A model generated the notes under the pieces. That model was not told where the DNA came from. It saw only the letters and a list, made by a program, of their open reading frames with translations, and did no database searches. The translations under genes and the position numbers were made by a program. From Endomicrobium sp. (GTDB taxonomy: Bacteria > Elusimicrobiota > Endomicrobiia > Endomicrobiales > Endomicrobiaceae), in contig JAISEM010000031.1 of assembly GCA_031264105.1 (NCBI GenBank), forward strand, positions 1 to 57,239: DNA of 57,239 nucleotides, in the 5' to 3' direction. Shown one piece after another: positions 7,239-16,483 of the stretch (positions are counted from its first letter, which is position 1; each line of letters begins with the position of its first letter).

Positions 7239-8126
7239 TTATGGACGCGTCTTCCACTTACGGTGAAACCAAAACCATTGCTCTGGATATTCACGGACAA
7301 TATCCTCAAGTTTTTTTGAATAGAAAGTATTTATTGCTTCTATGTCCTTATCTTCATCACCAGTATTAGGCATTGGAACTTCAGTAAAATTAAGTTTCAT
7401 AGTACCATTTTTCTGTCTTACGCATAAAACTATAATTATTGGGCATTTTGCTCTCAAAGCAAAAACAGCAGCGCCCTTAGGTGTTGATGTAAGCCTGCCG
7501 AAAAATGGAACAAAAACGCCATGAGGGCCAGCGTCTTGATCAGCTAAAAACACCACTATTTCATTTCTTTTTAAAGCCCTCATAACAGATCTAAAAGCCA
7601 TTCCATCTCTGCTTATCGTTGCAAATCCTTGATTAGTACGGACATTATCTATCATTTTATCAACAAGAACATTAGATTGATTTGCAACAACTGCAGACAT
7701 AGGATATATCTTTGAATAAGCTAGAGGTATAAGCTCCCAATTTCCTAGATGAGCAGACATAAAAATTGTACCTTTGCCGGCAGCATAGGATTTTTTGACT
7801 AAATGTTCATTTGTACAAACAAACAGTTTTTTTATTTCTTCATCGCTCATTATCTGAAAAAATATAATTTCAATAACGGTCCTAGCAAAATTTTTATATG
7901 TGCTTCTAACTATACGTTCTATTTCTGTTTTGAATTTTTTAGGAAAAGACTGTGTCAACATATCTATAACGTGAGAACGTCTAAAATTAACCAAATAAAA
8001 AGAAATAATACCTATAAATTCACCAATTTTAACTGCAAACTTAAATGGAATTACTCTTATAAAAAAAATTACTATTCTGAGAGCTATATATTCCGCATAA
8101 TCTTGAATCTTTGTTCTTTTAGTCAT
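7239..8126 (-). CDS. lpxL: Lipid A late acyltransferase (LpxL/HtrB family)
   Basis: A 295-residue member of the lysophospholipid/lauroyl acyltransferase family that adds a secondary acyl chain from acyl-ACP to Kdo-lipid A at the inner membrane. The catalytic H-x4-D/E motif is SAHLGNWE (about residue 124). The family block DQDAGPHGVFVPFFGR (about 195-210) and the C-terminal PEQWFWFHRKWK are also present. A hydrophobic N-terminal helix anchors it. Length is normal. It implies an outer membrane with lipid A. The start overlaps a 40-codon ORF by 8 bases, suggesting coupling. LpxL and LpxM cannot be told apart here. Confidence 0.88.
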   Translation of the reverse strand: MTKRTKIQDYAEYIALRIVIFFIRVIPFKFAVKIGEFIGIISFYLVNFRRSHVIDMLTQSFPKKFKTEIERIVRSTYKNFARTVIEIIFFQIMSDEEIKKLFVCTNEHLVKKSYAAGKGTIFMSAHLGNWELIPLAYSKIYPMSAVVANQSNVLVDKMIDNVRTNQGFATISRDGMAFRSVMRALKRNEIVVFLADQDAGPHGVFVPFFGRLTSTPKGAAVFALRAKCPIIIVLCVRQKNGTMKLNFTEVPMPNTGDEDKDIEAINTFYSKKLEDIVREYPEQWFWFHRKWKTRP

Positions 8127-8241
8127 CGTGCCAATTGTCCTTAATAAAAATTTTCGCGAAAAAGCTCTTTTTAAAATCTATAGTCTTGACAGATTTGTCA
8201 ATTTTTCTATAAATACAAAAAACCGCTCCTATTACGGACAT
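8119..8241 (-). CDS. Small ORF (40 aa) overlapping the lpxL start
   Basis: From ATG 8241 the frame reads MSVIGAVFCIYRKIDKS and ends DNWHDD. Its last codons overlap the lpxL start by 8 bases (ATGACTAA on the minus strand). The frame stays open upstream to about 8273. The opening residues are hydrophobic and the rest is basic. It may be a genuine small membrane protein, a leader that couples lpxL translation, or the tail of a decayed gene in the smc-lpxL gap. No ribosome site is obvious before ATG 8241. Confidence 0.4.
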   Translation of the reverse strand: MSVIGAVFCIYRKIDKSVKTIDFKKSFFAKIFIKDNWHDD

Positions 8242-8316
8242 GGGAAACGTAAAATAATATACCTCTAACAAAACTTATCTTTGTCATCTATTTTTCATCA
8301 ATTGCATTCCAAAGCA

Positions 8317-11300
8317 TTACGCTTCTTGAGCATCGGGATCAGTTTCAGTTTTGTCCTGTTTATTCATTTTTACGGATATTATTTTTGAAACGCCATGCTC
8401 TTCCATTGTTACCCCGTAAAGAACGTCTGTCATTTCCATTGTGCGTTTATTGTGTGTTACAACTAAAAACTGCGTCTTTGATGAAAAATCTTTAATCATA
8501 GCATTATATCTACCTACGTTTGCATCATCTAAAGGAGCATCAACTTCGTCAAGAATACAAAAAGGAGGAGGTTTAACCATAAAAAATGCAAAAAGTAAAG
8601 CAACGGCAGTTAAAGCCTTTTCGCCGCTAGAACATAGAGAAATGTTCTGCAACTTTTTTCCAGGAGGCTGCGCGCAAATATCTACACCGCTTTCAAGCAA
8701 ATTATTTTCATCGGTAAGCATTAAATCGGCTTCTCCACCGCCAAACAGCTTTCTATAAAGCGTTTTAAAATTTTCTCTCACTATATTAAATGTCTTTTTG
8801 AAATTTTCCATAGTTGACTCGTTTATTTTCTTTATAACTTCAAGCAAATCGTCTTTTGCTTTTAATAAATCTTGTTGTTGAGACAAAAGAAAGTTATAGC
8901 GCTGCTCTAAAGCATCATATTCTTCTTGAGCTGCAAGATTAACAGAGCCAAGAGATTCCATTTTTCTTTTTATCTTTGATATTTCTTCATTATTTACTTC
9001 AACGCCATTAAAATCATTCTTTATTTCTTCATAATTCTTGCCATACGTTTCAGCTAATCTTTTTTCTAAATCACTCCTCTGATATTCAAAATTTTTCAGA
9101 TCAACTTGCATAGCGTTAACTTCATTGTTTAAAGCATCAACTTTACTGCGTAAATCATGCCACTCATTAGTTTTAGAATCTAAAGTATCTTGAGTGGACT
9201 GCCTGTCAGCCAAAGAAGCTTGAATTTCATCCTCTTTTTGAGCTTGGCTTTCATACAACTGCTGAATTTTTATAGTTTCAGTCTCTTGGGAAGTAAGCAA
9301 TTCAGAAAGCTTCTCGTCATTTTCTACAATTTTAGTTTCAGCATACTGTATTTGCTGTTTTATGTTCGCAATATTATCTGTCAAATACTGCTGACCTTTC
9401 TGTTTATTTTCAAATTCAACAGTCTTTCTATCCCAAAGACTGCGAGCTTCCATCATTGACGGAGCTAAACTTTCTTCATCTTTTCTTACTGTCAAACTAT
9501 CATTTTCCATAATTTTTAATTCTTCGTAAAATCTATTTTCTTCATCTTCGCAGCCTGAAAGTTTTGTTTCAAATGCGGATATTTTCTCATTAAATGAGCC
9601 TAGTTCAGCAGTTTTTACGCTTATCTCTTCTTTGTGTTTATTTATCTCTTCAATGATACTTTTTATAGTATTTCTTTTCTCTTCTATTTGGCTGCGCTTG
9701 TCTTCTATTTGAGTCTTTGCCTTAATAGAGTCAAAACCCTGTCTTTCTTTTTCTAGACATAAATTTATTTGATCTCCATTTATTTGTTCAATTTCAGATT
9801 GTGTTGAAACAATATTTTGCCTAAGTTCCTCCGACTTGGCTTGAAGATTTTTTATCTGCTCTTCAATCAACACAGGTTTTTCGAAAGATATTTTTCCTCC
9901 GCCGGAAACGACAACGCTGCCATAAACTTTATTTCCAGAAATCAACGCTCCAGAACAAACATAACGAATTATTTTTTCGTCGGAAGAATTATACCTTAAA
10001 TGTTTTATAAGTTCGCTATGACCTTGAGGTAAACCTATAGTAGAAGTTTGAATCGAGTCAGAAATTTTATCGGCAACTATAAAAGAAAGACGACTCAAGT
10101 TGTTTTCTTCTAAAAATTTAATAGCCTGCTCTGCTTTTTGAGTATTTTCGCAGACAAGGTAATTTAGCTTATCACTAAGAACAAAAGCCGCTAATACCTG
10201 ATTATCTTCATCTGAATCAATTAAACTGCTTATCGGGCCTCTTGCTAAATTGCCAAGCGCCAGCACAGCTCTTATTGAAGATCTCACTGGATCTTTTTGG
10301 TCAAACTCTTTAAGCGTAGCTACACGAGACTCATTCGATGCCAAAGACTCTTTATATTGTAATAAAACATTCTCCAAAGCTTTACATCTTTCCCCATTTT
10401 CTAAAATAGTCTTGCTTATTTCTTCTTTTTTCATTTCAGAAGAACATAGAAAAGAGCTTGCGGCTTCAAGATCAGCCTCTATAGCAGCTATTTCTTGACT
10501 GGTAGACTCTACATCATTTTCAAGCCTTGACATTGTTCTCTCTAAAGAGGCGACATCTGCATCCAAATGTATCTTACTTTCAGAAAGATCAGCGCTTAAA
10601 TTAACCTGCTGCTCTTTTTCAGATTCTATTTGCGAAAGTTTAGTCCTTATTTCATTTTCTCTAATTTCTAGTTCAGACAATCTACTCTTTATAAGATTAT
10701 ATTGACGTTCTTTTTCTTTATAATCAGCCTCATATTTAACCGACTCATCTGATAGAGTTCCATCATCTAAATTTAAAGTTTTAAGTTGTTCTTCCATATA
10801 AGCAAGTTTTTCTCTATTTATTACTAATTCTTGTTCAAGTCTTTCTTTTTCGGACTTGATTTCAGCTTCTCTTTGCATGACATGTTGGACTATTTGATCC
10901 GCCACGCCAATCTGCATTTTTATTTCGCTTAAGTCTCTATTTATATTAACATAAGACTCATTTTTTTCATCTAAAGAAAGCCTCATTTCTTGTATGCTAG
11001 CATCAAGCTGAGCCATAGAAGTATTTGTTGATTCAAACTCTTTTATTTTAGGATCAAGCTCTGCTTTTATTCTTGATATTTCGTTGTCGCCATAAGATAT
11101 GCGTTTAACTAAAGAGGCAACCTCATATTTTGCAAGATCTTCTTGATATTGTTTATGTTGTTTTGCTTTTTTCGCAGCAATGTCCAACGCTGTTATCTGT
11201 TGCTTATGTATAGCTAAAGCGTCAGATAAGCGAGACATATCAGCATCTATTTTTTCAAGCCTTCTTAAAGTTTCTTCTCTTCTTACTTTATATTTAGAAA

Positions 11301-11802
11301 CTCCGGCGGCTTCTTCAAACAATTCTCTTCTATCTTCTGGTTTTGCAGTAGTTAAAAAATCAACTTTCCCCTGTTCAATTATGGAATATCCGTCTGACCC
11401 TATTCCAGTATCCAAAAACATGTCTCTTATATCTTTAAGCCTGCATTGAATTTTATTTATAAAATATTCGCTCTCGCCACTTCTAAATAGCCTTCTTGTT
11501 ACTGTAACTTCAGAATAGTCAACCGGCAAAATATTTTGCGAATTGTCAAAAGTGAGTGATACTTCAGCCATTCCAGTTGTAGATCTTGTTTGAGTTCCTC
11601 CAAATATCACTTCTTGCATATTGGAGCTTCTCATTGATTTTGCTCTCTGCTCTCCAAGGCACCAACGAATAGAATCTGATATGTTAGACTTGCCACAGCC
11701 ATTAGGACCAATAATTCCCGAGATGCTTGGCTCAAAATCTAACAATGTCTTATCGGCAAAAGATTTAAAACCACACACTTCTACTTTCTTTAAATACATC
11801 AA
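8317..11802 (-). CDS. smc: Chromosome segregation ATPase SMC
   Basis: A full-length 1161-residue SMC protein that dimerises and compacts and segregates the chromosome with ScpA/ScpB. The N-terminal ABC half has Walker A GPNGCGKSN (about residue 34). Two long coiled coils flank a hinge near residues 505-660. The C-terminal half has the signature LCSSGEKALTAVAL and Walker B FCILDEVDAPLDDAN. The 72-residue gene upstream overlaps it by 4 bases. No frameshift or internal stop is seen over 3.5 kb of AT-rich sequence, which argues that the lesions elsewhere are real. Confidence 0.97.
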   Translation of the reverse strand: MMYLKKVEVCGFKSFADKTLLDFEPSISGIIGPNGCGKSNISDSIRWCLGEQRAKSMRSSNMQEVIFGGTQTRSTTGMAEVSLTFDNSQNILPVDYSEVTVTRRLFRSGESEYFINKIQCRLKDIRDMFLDTGIGSDGYSIIEQGKVDFLTTAKPEDRRELFEEAAGVSKYKVRREETLRRLEKIDADMSRLSDALAIHKQQITALDIAAKKAKQHKQYQEDLAKYEVASLVKRISYGDNEISRIKAELDPKIKEFESTNTSMAQLDASIQEMRLSLDEKNESYVNINRDLSEIKMQIGVADQIVQHVMQREAEIKSEKERLEQELVINREKLAYMEEQLKTLNLDDGTLSDESVKYEADYKEKERQYNLIKSRLSELEIRENEIRTKLSQIESEKEQQVNLSADLSESKIHLDADVASLERTMSRLENDVESTSQEIAAIEADLEAASSFLCSSEMKKEEISKTILENGERCKALENVLLQYKESLASNESRVATLKEFDQKDPVRSSIRAVLALGNLARGPISSLIDSDEDNQVLAAFVLSDKLNYLVCENTQKAEQAIKFLEENNLSRLSFIVADKISDSIQTSTIGLPQGHSELIKHLRYNSSDEKIIRYVCSGALISGNKVYGSVVVSGGGKISFEKPVLIEEQIKNLQAKSEELRQNIVSTQSEIEQINGDQINLCLEKERQGFDSIKAKTQIEDKRSQIEEKRNTIKSIIEEINKHKEEISVKTAELGSFNEKISAFETKLSGCEDEENRFYEELKIMENDSLTVRKDEESLAPSMMEARSLWDRKTVEFENKQKGQQYLTDNIANIKQQIQYAETKIVENDEKLSELLTSQETETIKIQQLYESQAQKEDEIQASLADRQSTQDTLDSKTNEWHDLRSKVDALNNEVNAMQVDLKNFEYQRSDLEKRLAETYGKNYEEIKNDFNGVEVNNEEISKIKRKMESLGSVNLAAQEEYDALEQRYNFLLSQQQDLLKAKDDLLEVIKKINESTMENFKKTFNIVRENFKTLYRKLFGGGEADLMLTDENNLLESGVDICAQPPGKKLQNISLCSSGEKALTAVALLFAFFMVKPPPFCILDEVDAPLDDANVGRYNAMIKDFSSKTQFLVVTHNKRTMEMTDVLYGVTMEEHGVSKIISVKMNKQDKTETDPDAQEA

Positions 11803-12017
11803 ATTTTCCCTGTAAGTTTAATTTTTGCGCTTTTTTGAGAATAATCTTCCGGGGATAGTCCGTCATATGATTTCCTTAATCGTTCTAGATAATTATTTGA
11901 AGTCTTATCATCATTTCTCAAAAAAGTTCTTGCAAGAACAAACGCGCTACACAATACCGCAGAAAATAAACATAATTTTCCTAATCTTTCGCAAAAAGTA
12001 GTATTTTCTTTCAACAT
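11799..12017 (-). CDS. Small single-pass membrane protein of unknown function
   Basis: A 72-residue protein from ATG 12017, chosen because an AGGAA ribosome site stands about 9 bases before it; an in-frame ATG nine bases upstream is too close to that site. A charged start is followed by one hydrophobic helix (LCLFSAVLCSAFVLARTF, about residues 15-32) and a polar tail. It overlaps the 127-residue gene upstream by 7 bases and smc downstream by 4, so the three are translated as a unit. No family recognised. Confidence 0.7.
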   Translation of the reverse strand: MLKENTTFCERLGKLCLFSAVLCSAFVLARTFLRNDDKTSNNYLERLRKSYDGLSPEDYSQKSAKIKLTGKI

Positions 12018-12394
12018 ACTTTGCATTTCCTTTTGTCAGATTCTGCAATAATATTTCCGTGATGATTTACAAGTCTTGCTGATAAAGAATGACGTCCTTG
12101 ATCAAAGCCCATCCAGTCAAACCGACAGTATCCGCTTCCAAATCTGCAAGGAAGCCATTCGCCGTCATTGAATGAAATTTCGACATATCCATCATTAGAT
12201 GCTCCTATACGCAATGCATAGTGCGATCCGTTAATTGCTTCTGCTTCATTTGCTTCATTTGGATAATCTATAACTATGTAGGAACTTGATGGAACTTCTT
12301 CTAAAAAGATCTCTTTATTAGATGCTGATTTAACAGTTTTCCTCTTAACGGTTCCTTCTTTTACTTTTGTTTTTTTCTTTACGGACCTTGCCAT
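12011..12394 (-). CDS. Hypothetical protein with a beta-rich C-terminal domain
   Basis: A 127-residue protein with a very basic N-terminus (MARSVKKKTKVKEGTVKRK) resembling a DNA- or RNA-binding tail. A domain of about 80 residues follows with alternating hydrophobic residues: YALRIGAS, YVEISFNDGEWLPCRFG, then GRHSLSARLVN, ending in KCKVC. The pattern suggests an immunoglobulin-like or carbohydrate-binding beta sandwich. It begins the unit that ends with smc. The combination of basic tail and beta domain is unusual; function unknown. Confidence 0.65.
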   Translation of the reverse strand: MARSVKKKTKVKEGTVKRKTVKSASNKEIFLEEVPSSSYIVIDYPNEANEAEAINGSHYALRIGASNDGYVEISFNDGEWLPCRFGSGYCRFDWMGFDQGRHSLSARLVNHHGNIIAESDKRKCKVC

Positions 12395-12465
12395 TACTGT
12401 TCCTCATATTTTACAAAATTTCAACTTATTATAAAATCTTGTCTGATCTTTGGAGAAAAAAATTG

Positions 12466-13578
12466 TTAATTACCATACACAGTATACTTTTTATAAATTT
12501 TACCATTCATCATCTCAGCAGTACGTTGCGTCATTATATTGTCATCGAGAACCCAAGAGAGCTCACAATGCTTGTAGCCTATTTTTAAAGCGTTTTTTAG
12601 ACCCCTTTCATACATAATGGCTTCTACGCCTTTACGCCTGTATTCTTTTACAACGCCCATAACCATGAGTCTTAGAGAATCAATCTTTTTTTTATAATAT
12701 AAAAATTTAAAAATACCAAATGGAAAAAGCTTTCCGTTGAGTTTTTCTAATACCTGATTATAATCAGGCAAAGAAATAAGCATACCTATAGGTTCTTCAG
12801 AAATACTTGCTATAATAATCATATCAGGATCCATTATCAGCTTAAGTTTTGAAGCTATTGCTGAAAATTCTTCATCACTCCAAGGAACAAACCCCCAGTT
12901 TTTCTCCCAAGCTCTATTATATATAGAAATCGCAGCTTTTAAATCTTCTTCGTATGAATCTTTACTGACAGTTTTAATTTTTAGACCAGGAAGTTTTTTC
13001 TTAGCCATACCAACAATACGTTCAAGCCTTTTAACCCTTGAGTCAGCTGAAACATCCATATCGTAAGCATATAATTCTTTTATTTTTTTAAGTCCTGACT
13101 GTTCTGTAAGATTCAAGTAATATTCAGGCGTGTAGGGCATCATAAGACTTGGAGGAATATCAAAACCTTCCAATAAAAATCCGCATTCGTTATTTGTAGA
13201 TGGATTCATGGGGCCAATCATTTTTTTGATATCCCGTTCATTTAACCATTCTTTGACTGCGCAAAAAAGAGACTTCGCTGTTTGGACATCGTCAATACAT
13301 TCAAAAAAACCAAAAAATCCGCATTTGTCATCTTGGAAAGACATATAATTATAATCTATTATAGCTGCAATTCTGCCAATAACATTACCATTATTATCGT
13401 AAGCTAAAAACAATTGTCTTCTCGCATGCAGCCAAAAAGGATTTTTATCTTCAGAAATAATCCGCTTTACGTCAGAAATTAATGGCGCGATCCATTTACT
13501 GTTTTTTGAATAGATTTTCCAAGGAAATTTAACAAATTGCTCTATATGACTTTTACTATTAACTTTCACTATTCTCAT
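12466..13578 (-). CDS. GNAT-type N-acyltransferase of the YghO family; candidate bacterial ceramide synthase
   Basis: A 370-residue protein. The middle block IGPMNPSTNNECGFLLEGFD (about residues 121-140) followed by PPSLMMPYTPEYY is characteristic of the YghO-like branch of GNAT proteins. The C-terminal half has a GNAT core, with acetyl/acyl-CoA binding suggested around GVVKEYRRKGVEAIMYERG. Established knowledge: in Caulobacter, a GNAT protein related to YghO N-acylates the sphingoid base (bCerS), working with a serine palmitoyltransferase and the reductase CerR. Inference: this gene does the same, because it lies 19 bases after an SPT-like gene that is itself preceded by a CerR-like gene. 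It could instead acylate another amine. Confidence 0.72.
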   Translation of the reverse strand: MRIVKVNSKSHIEQFVKFPWKIYSKNSKWIAPLISDVKRIISEDKNPFWLHARRQLFLAYDNNGNVIGRIAAIIDYNYMSFQDDKCGFFGFFECIDDVQTAKSLFCAVKEWLNERDIKKMIGPMNPSTNNECGFLLEGFDIPPSLMMPYTPEYYLNLTEQSGLKKIKELYAYDMDVSADSRVKRLERIVGMAKKKLPGLKIKTVSKDSYEEDLKAAISIYNRAWEKNWGFVPWSDEEFSAIASKLKLIMDPDMIIIASISEEPIGMLISLPDYNQVLEKLNGKLFPFGIFKFLYYKKKIDSLRLMVMGVVKEYRRKGVEAIMYERGLKNALKIGYKHCELSWVLDDNIMTQRTAEMMNGKIYKKYTVYGN

Positions 13579-13597
13579 TTGTATATTTCCTAAAAAA

Positions 13598-14785
13598 TTA
13601 CGCTATCACGCCAAGATGTTTACCAACTTTTTTGAATTTGTCTAGTATAAAATTTAAATGGTCCTCTGTATGTGTCGCCATATAGCTTGTTCTTATTATT
13701 GCTTGCCCTTCAGGAACTGCAGGAGTTACAACAGGAGAAGCAAAGATCCCTTCGTCAAAAAGCATTCTCCACATTTTGAAAACAGCTAAGTCATTACCGA
13801 CGGTTAAAGGGATAATTGAAGACTGAGAGTTATTTACATTATATCCCATAGACTTAAATTCTTCTTTCATTTTTTTTGCAGTATTCATCAATTTAGTTCT
13901 TCTATCAGGCTCAGCAACAACCAAATCTAAAGCTGCGTCAATAGCTCCTACACATGCAGGAGGAAGGCTTGCTGTAAAAATCATGCTTCTTGCATTATGC
14001 TTTATATAATTGATAACTCTAGAACTACTAGCTATAAATCCGCCGATTGAAGCCAAAGATTTTGAAGCTGTAGCCATTATAACATCAACATCATCTTGCA
14101 TATTAAAGTGTTCGCCAGTACCCATACCATTCTTACCCAAAACACCGAGTGAATGAGCTTCATCAACAAAAATTCTAGCGCCATACTTTTTTGCAAGTTT
14201 TGAAATTTCAGGAAGATTTGTAATGTCACCTTCCATACTAAAAATACCATCTACAACTATCAAGAGTCCTTTTCCTTGATGATTGGAAAGCTGTCTTTCT
14301 AAGTCTGCCATATCGTTATGTTTAAATCTTGCCATTTCCCCAAAAGAGAGACGAGAACCATCTATAATTGAAGCATGATCCAATCTATCTGCAACCACAA
14401 CTTCGCCTTTTCCAACAAGCGACGAAATCGCACCTAGATTTGAATGATGTCCTGTGGTAAAAAGAATCGCTTCTTCTTTTCCTACAAATCTAGCAAACTT
14501 TTTTTCAACTTTTTCATGTAGATCGTTAGTTCCGTTAAGAAATCTTGAACCTGTACAAGAAGTACCGTATTTCTTTGCAGCGATAACTGAAGATTCTATA
14601 ACTTTGGGATGACTTGCAAGACCAAGATAATTATTTGAACAAACAACTATTTTCTTTCTGCCATCGACTATAACTTCAGGACCTTGTTCAGACTCAACTC
14701 TATGAAAATATGGATAAAAGCCAGTTTGTTTTAGATCATCAGCGACATGAAAGCTAAAACATTTTTCAAAAACGTCTATACTCAT
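13598..14785 (-). CDS. spt: PLP-dependent alpha-oxoamine synthase; candidate serine palmitoyltransferase
   Basis: A 395-residue enzyme of the family that includes serine palmitoyltransferase, 8-amino-7-oxononanoate synthase (BioF) and 2-amino-3-ketobutyrate CoA ligase. ATG 14785 was chosen because AGGAGG lies 8 bases upstream. NNYLGLASHP, GSRFLNGT, TGHHSNLGAI, VDEAHSLGVLG and the Schiff-base lysine in ATASKSLASIGGF are visible. The family condenses an amino acid with an acyl thioester. Neighbours decide between members: no biotin genes are nearby, while a YghO-like GNAT follows and a CerR-like reductase precedes. Serine palmitoyltransferase is therefore the best inference, giving 3-ketosphinganine. 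KBL or BioF remain possible. Confidence 0.72.
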   Translation of the reverse strand: MSIDVFEKCFSFHVADDLKQTGFYPYFHRVESEQGPEVIVDGRKKIVVCSNNYLGLASHPKVIESSVIAAKKYGTSCTGSRFLNGTNDLHEKVEKKFARFVGKEEAILFTTGHHSNLGAISSLVGKGEVVVADRLDHASIIDGSRLSFGEMARFKHNDMADLERQLSNHQGKGLLIVVDGIFSMEGDITNLPEISKLAKKYGARIFVDEAHSLGVLGKNGMGTGEHFNMQDDVDVIMATASKSLASIGGFIASSSRVINYIKHNARSMIFTASLPPACVGAIDAALDLVVAEPDRRTKLMNTAKKMKEEFKSMGYNVNNSQSSIIPLTVGNDLAVFKMWRMLFDEGIFASPVVTPAVPEGQAIIRTSYMATHTEDHLNFILDKFKKVGKHLGVIA

Positions 14786-14811
14786 TATAGAATCTCCTCC
14801 TGTTTTTGTAT

Positions 14812-15792
14812 CTAAAACCAATTATTTTTCAAATACCAATTATACGTAATTTCAGAAGCAACTTCAAGACTAGTAAATTTTATACTTAAGTCGTTTTCTG
14901 CAGGAAGCGTATCTGCGACCCAAGCATCTTGAAGCATTTCTATAATTTTTTGTTTGTTTAATACAACAGGTTTTCTGGTTATACTAGATAAAGTTTCCAT
15001 TATAAAACCAGCTGCTTTAAATATAAAATCTGGAACAGGCAAAGCAATAGCCTTAACCCCCACAGATAAGGATATTATTTTTCCTATATCACCCCAAGTA
15101 TATGTTGATGAATTTGCAAGGTAGTAAGTATTATTATTTGTTTTTGTATTTTCAAGAGAAGAAAGTACAGATTTTGCAATATCTTTAACATACACAAGCT
15201 GCAAAAGCCTTTTCTTTAATGTTACAGGTCTTAAGCGTCTATGTACGAGACTGAAAAATATAAATATATCTTTATCCCTAGGGCCATAAACACTTGCGGG
15301 ACGCAAAATTGTATATGGAATTTTATCTTCAAGAATTTTCTTTAATTCTTTTTCCGCCTCTATTTTGCTTAAACCATAATCTGAAACAGGTTTAGGAATA
15401 TCCGTAATTTTCCTTACAGCTCCAAGTTGCGATGCGCCCATTGCCGCTTGCGAAGAAATAAATATAAATTTTTTTAAACTTGGATTACTTTTTAAAACTG
15501 ATTCGCAAAGACTTTTTGTATTTTCTACATTTGTTTTAAAATATTCCTCCTTATATATTGCGCGGACGACTCCTGCGCAATGTATAACGGCATCTACATT
15601 TTCTACAATTTCTTGTAAGAATTTTTTATTCCCTAAATCGCAATATTTGTGTTCAAGCGGGAGATCTTTAATCCATTCTAAATTTGACGTTTGCCTTATA
15701 GCGCATATAACCTTATGATTAGCTTCTACTAATGCCTCCGCAATATGGCTTCCAAGAAATCCGTTCGCCCCAGTAAGTAAAATTTTAGACAT
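14812..15792 (-). CDS. Extended SDR (NAD-dependent epimerase/dehydratase type); candidate ceramide reductase CerR
   Basis: A 326-residue Rossmann-fold protein with the nucleotide-binding motif GANGFLGSHIAEAL at the N-terminus and the catalytic Y-x3-K as YGLSKIEAEKEL (about residue 139). The substrate half is variable, with ILRPASVYGPRD typical of extended SDRs. It is first in a three-gene unit (26 bases before the SPT-like start). In bacterial sphingolipid synthesis the 3-keto group is reduced by CerR, an enzyme of this class. By sequence alone it could also be a sugar epimerase or 3-beta-hydroxysteroid-like dehydrogenase; the context favours CerR. Confidence 0.7.
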   Translation of the reverse strand: MSKILLTGANGFLGSHIAEALVEANHKVICAIRQTSNLEWIKDLPLEHKYCDLGNKKFLQEIVENVDAVIHCAGVVRAIYKEEYFKTNVENTKSLCESVLKSNPSLKKFIFISSQAAMGASQLGAVRKITDIPKPVSDYGLSKIEAEKELKKILEDKIPYTILRPASVYGPRDKDIFIFFSLVHRRLRPVTLKKRLLQLVYVKDIAKSVLSSLENTKTNNNTYYLANSSTYTWGDIGKIISLSVGVKAIALPVPDFIFKAAGFIMETLSSITRKPVVLNKQKIIEMLQDAWVADTLPAENDLSIKFTSLEVASEITYNWYLKNNWF

Positions 15793-15833
15793 ATGTTCAC
15801 CTTTTGCTATTTAAGTAAACTTATAATGTTTTA

Positions 15834-16440
15834 TCCAGCTTAATAAACCCAAGATTAAAGACTGAACTCTTTTGGCAGGCGGAGCAATGCGCATATGAGC
15901 GGGTTGGTTTTCGGGTAATATCTCTTTACACGTCTTATTGCATTCCTAACTTCTTTTCATACACTATAATGAACTATGTTTGCACCATCTGCACATCGTA
16001 TGTATTTTCTCATCTGTAAGAGATATTTTAAAGAGATTTGCAATCAGCTCTTGGCTATTAATATAACCCAAAATCCTCCGCTTTGGAGAAAGATATTTTT
16101 TTTAATGATTTGTTTCCTATGGCCATCATTTTGAACTATTAAATAATAAGTATAACGAGATAATTTTATAATCGAGAATAGATCTTTTTCCGCCTTTAGC
16201 ATAAGCGATCAGTTTGTTGGCTTCAGCAAATTGATCGTGCATACTAATTTCTACTATTGTCGCAAGCAAGCATGCTCGGTTAATAACTTTGGCAAAGTTA
16301 TGTCATTGGGTATATTCCAAAGCTTGAGCAAGCTCGCGCGCAAACCAAAATTTACTATCATTTTCGTCTATACGTTTTATATCTTCAAAATTTTTATACT
16401 CTTTAGCTCTCAAATCGCTCGCCTTAAAATTCTATATGCA
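15834..16440 (-). pseudogene. dinD: Decayed DNA-damage-inducible protein DinD
   Basis: Pieces of DinD can be read in order across frames on the minus strand: EYKNFEDIKRIDENDSKFWF, ARELAQALEYTQ, then TGA where Trp is expected, HNFAKVINRA, MHDQFAEANKLIAYAKGGKR, SILDYK, then after further shifts ELIANLFKISLTDEKI and a last block near PENQP. The intact family is about 270 residues. At least one nonsense and several frameshift or deletion events are present, so no product is expected. DinD is a poorly understood SOS-induced protein often carried near mobile or defence genes. This fills a gap of about 690 bases between the sphingolipid-like cluster and the 138-residue unknown gene. Confidence 0.8.
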
Positions 16441-16483
16441 ATAACTTTATTCTTTATCGTTATGAGATAAGACACGCAGTCAT

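Noticed and set aside
8317-11802. Many open frames antisense to smc and other long genes
   Set aside because: They follow from strong codon bias in AT-rich coding sequence and lack ribosome sites or family motifs.
13598-14785. Assigning the oxoamine synthase as BioF (biotin synthesis)
   Set aside because: The family residues fit, but no bioA, bioB or bioD is nearby and the flanking SDR and YghO-like GNAT fit sphingolipid synthesis better. Kept as a stated alternative.
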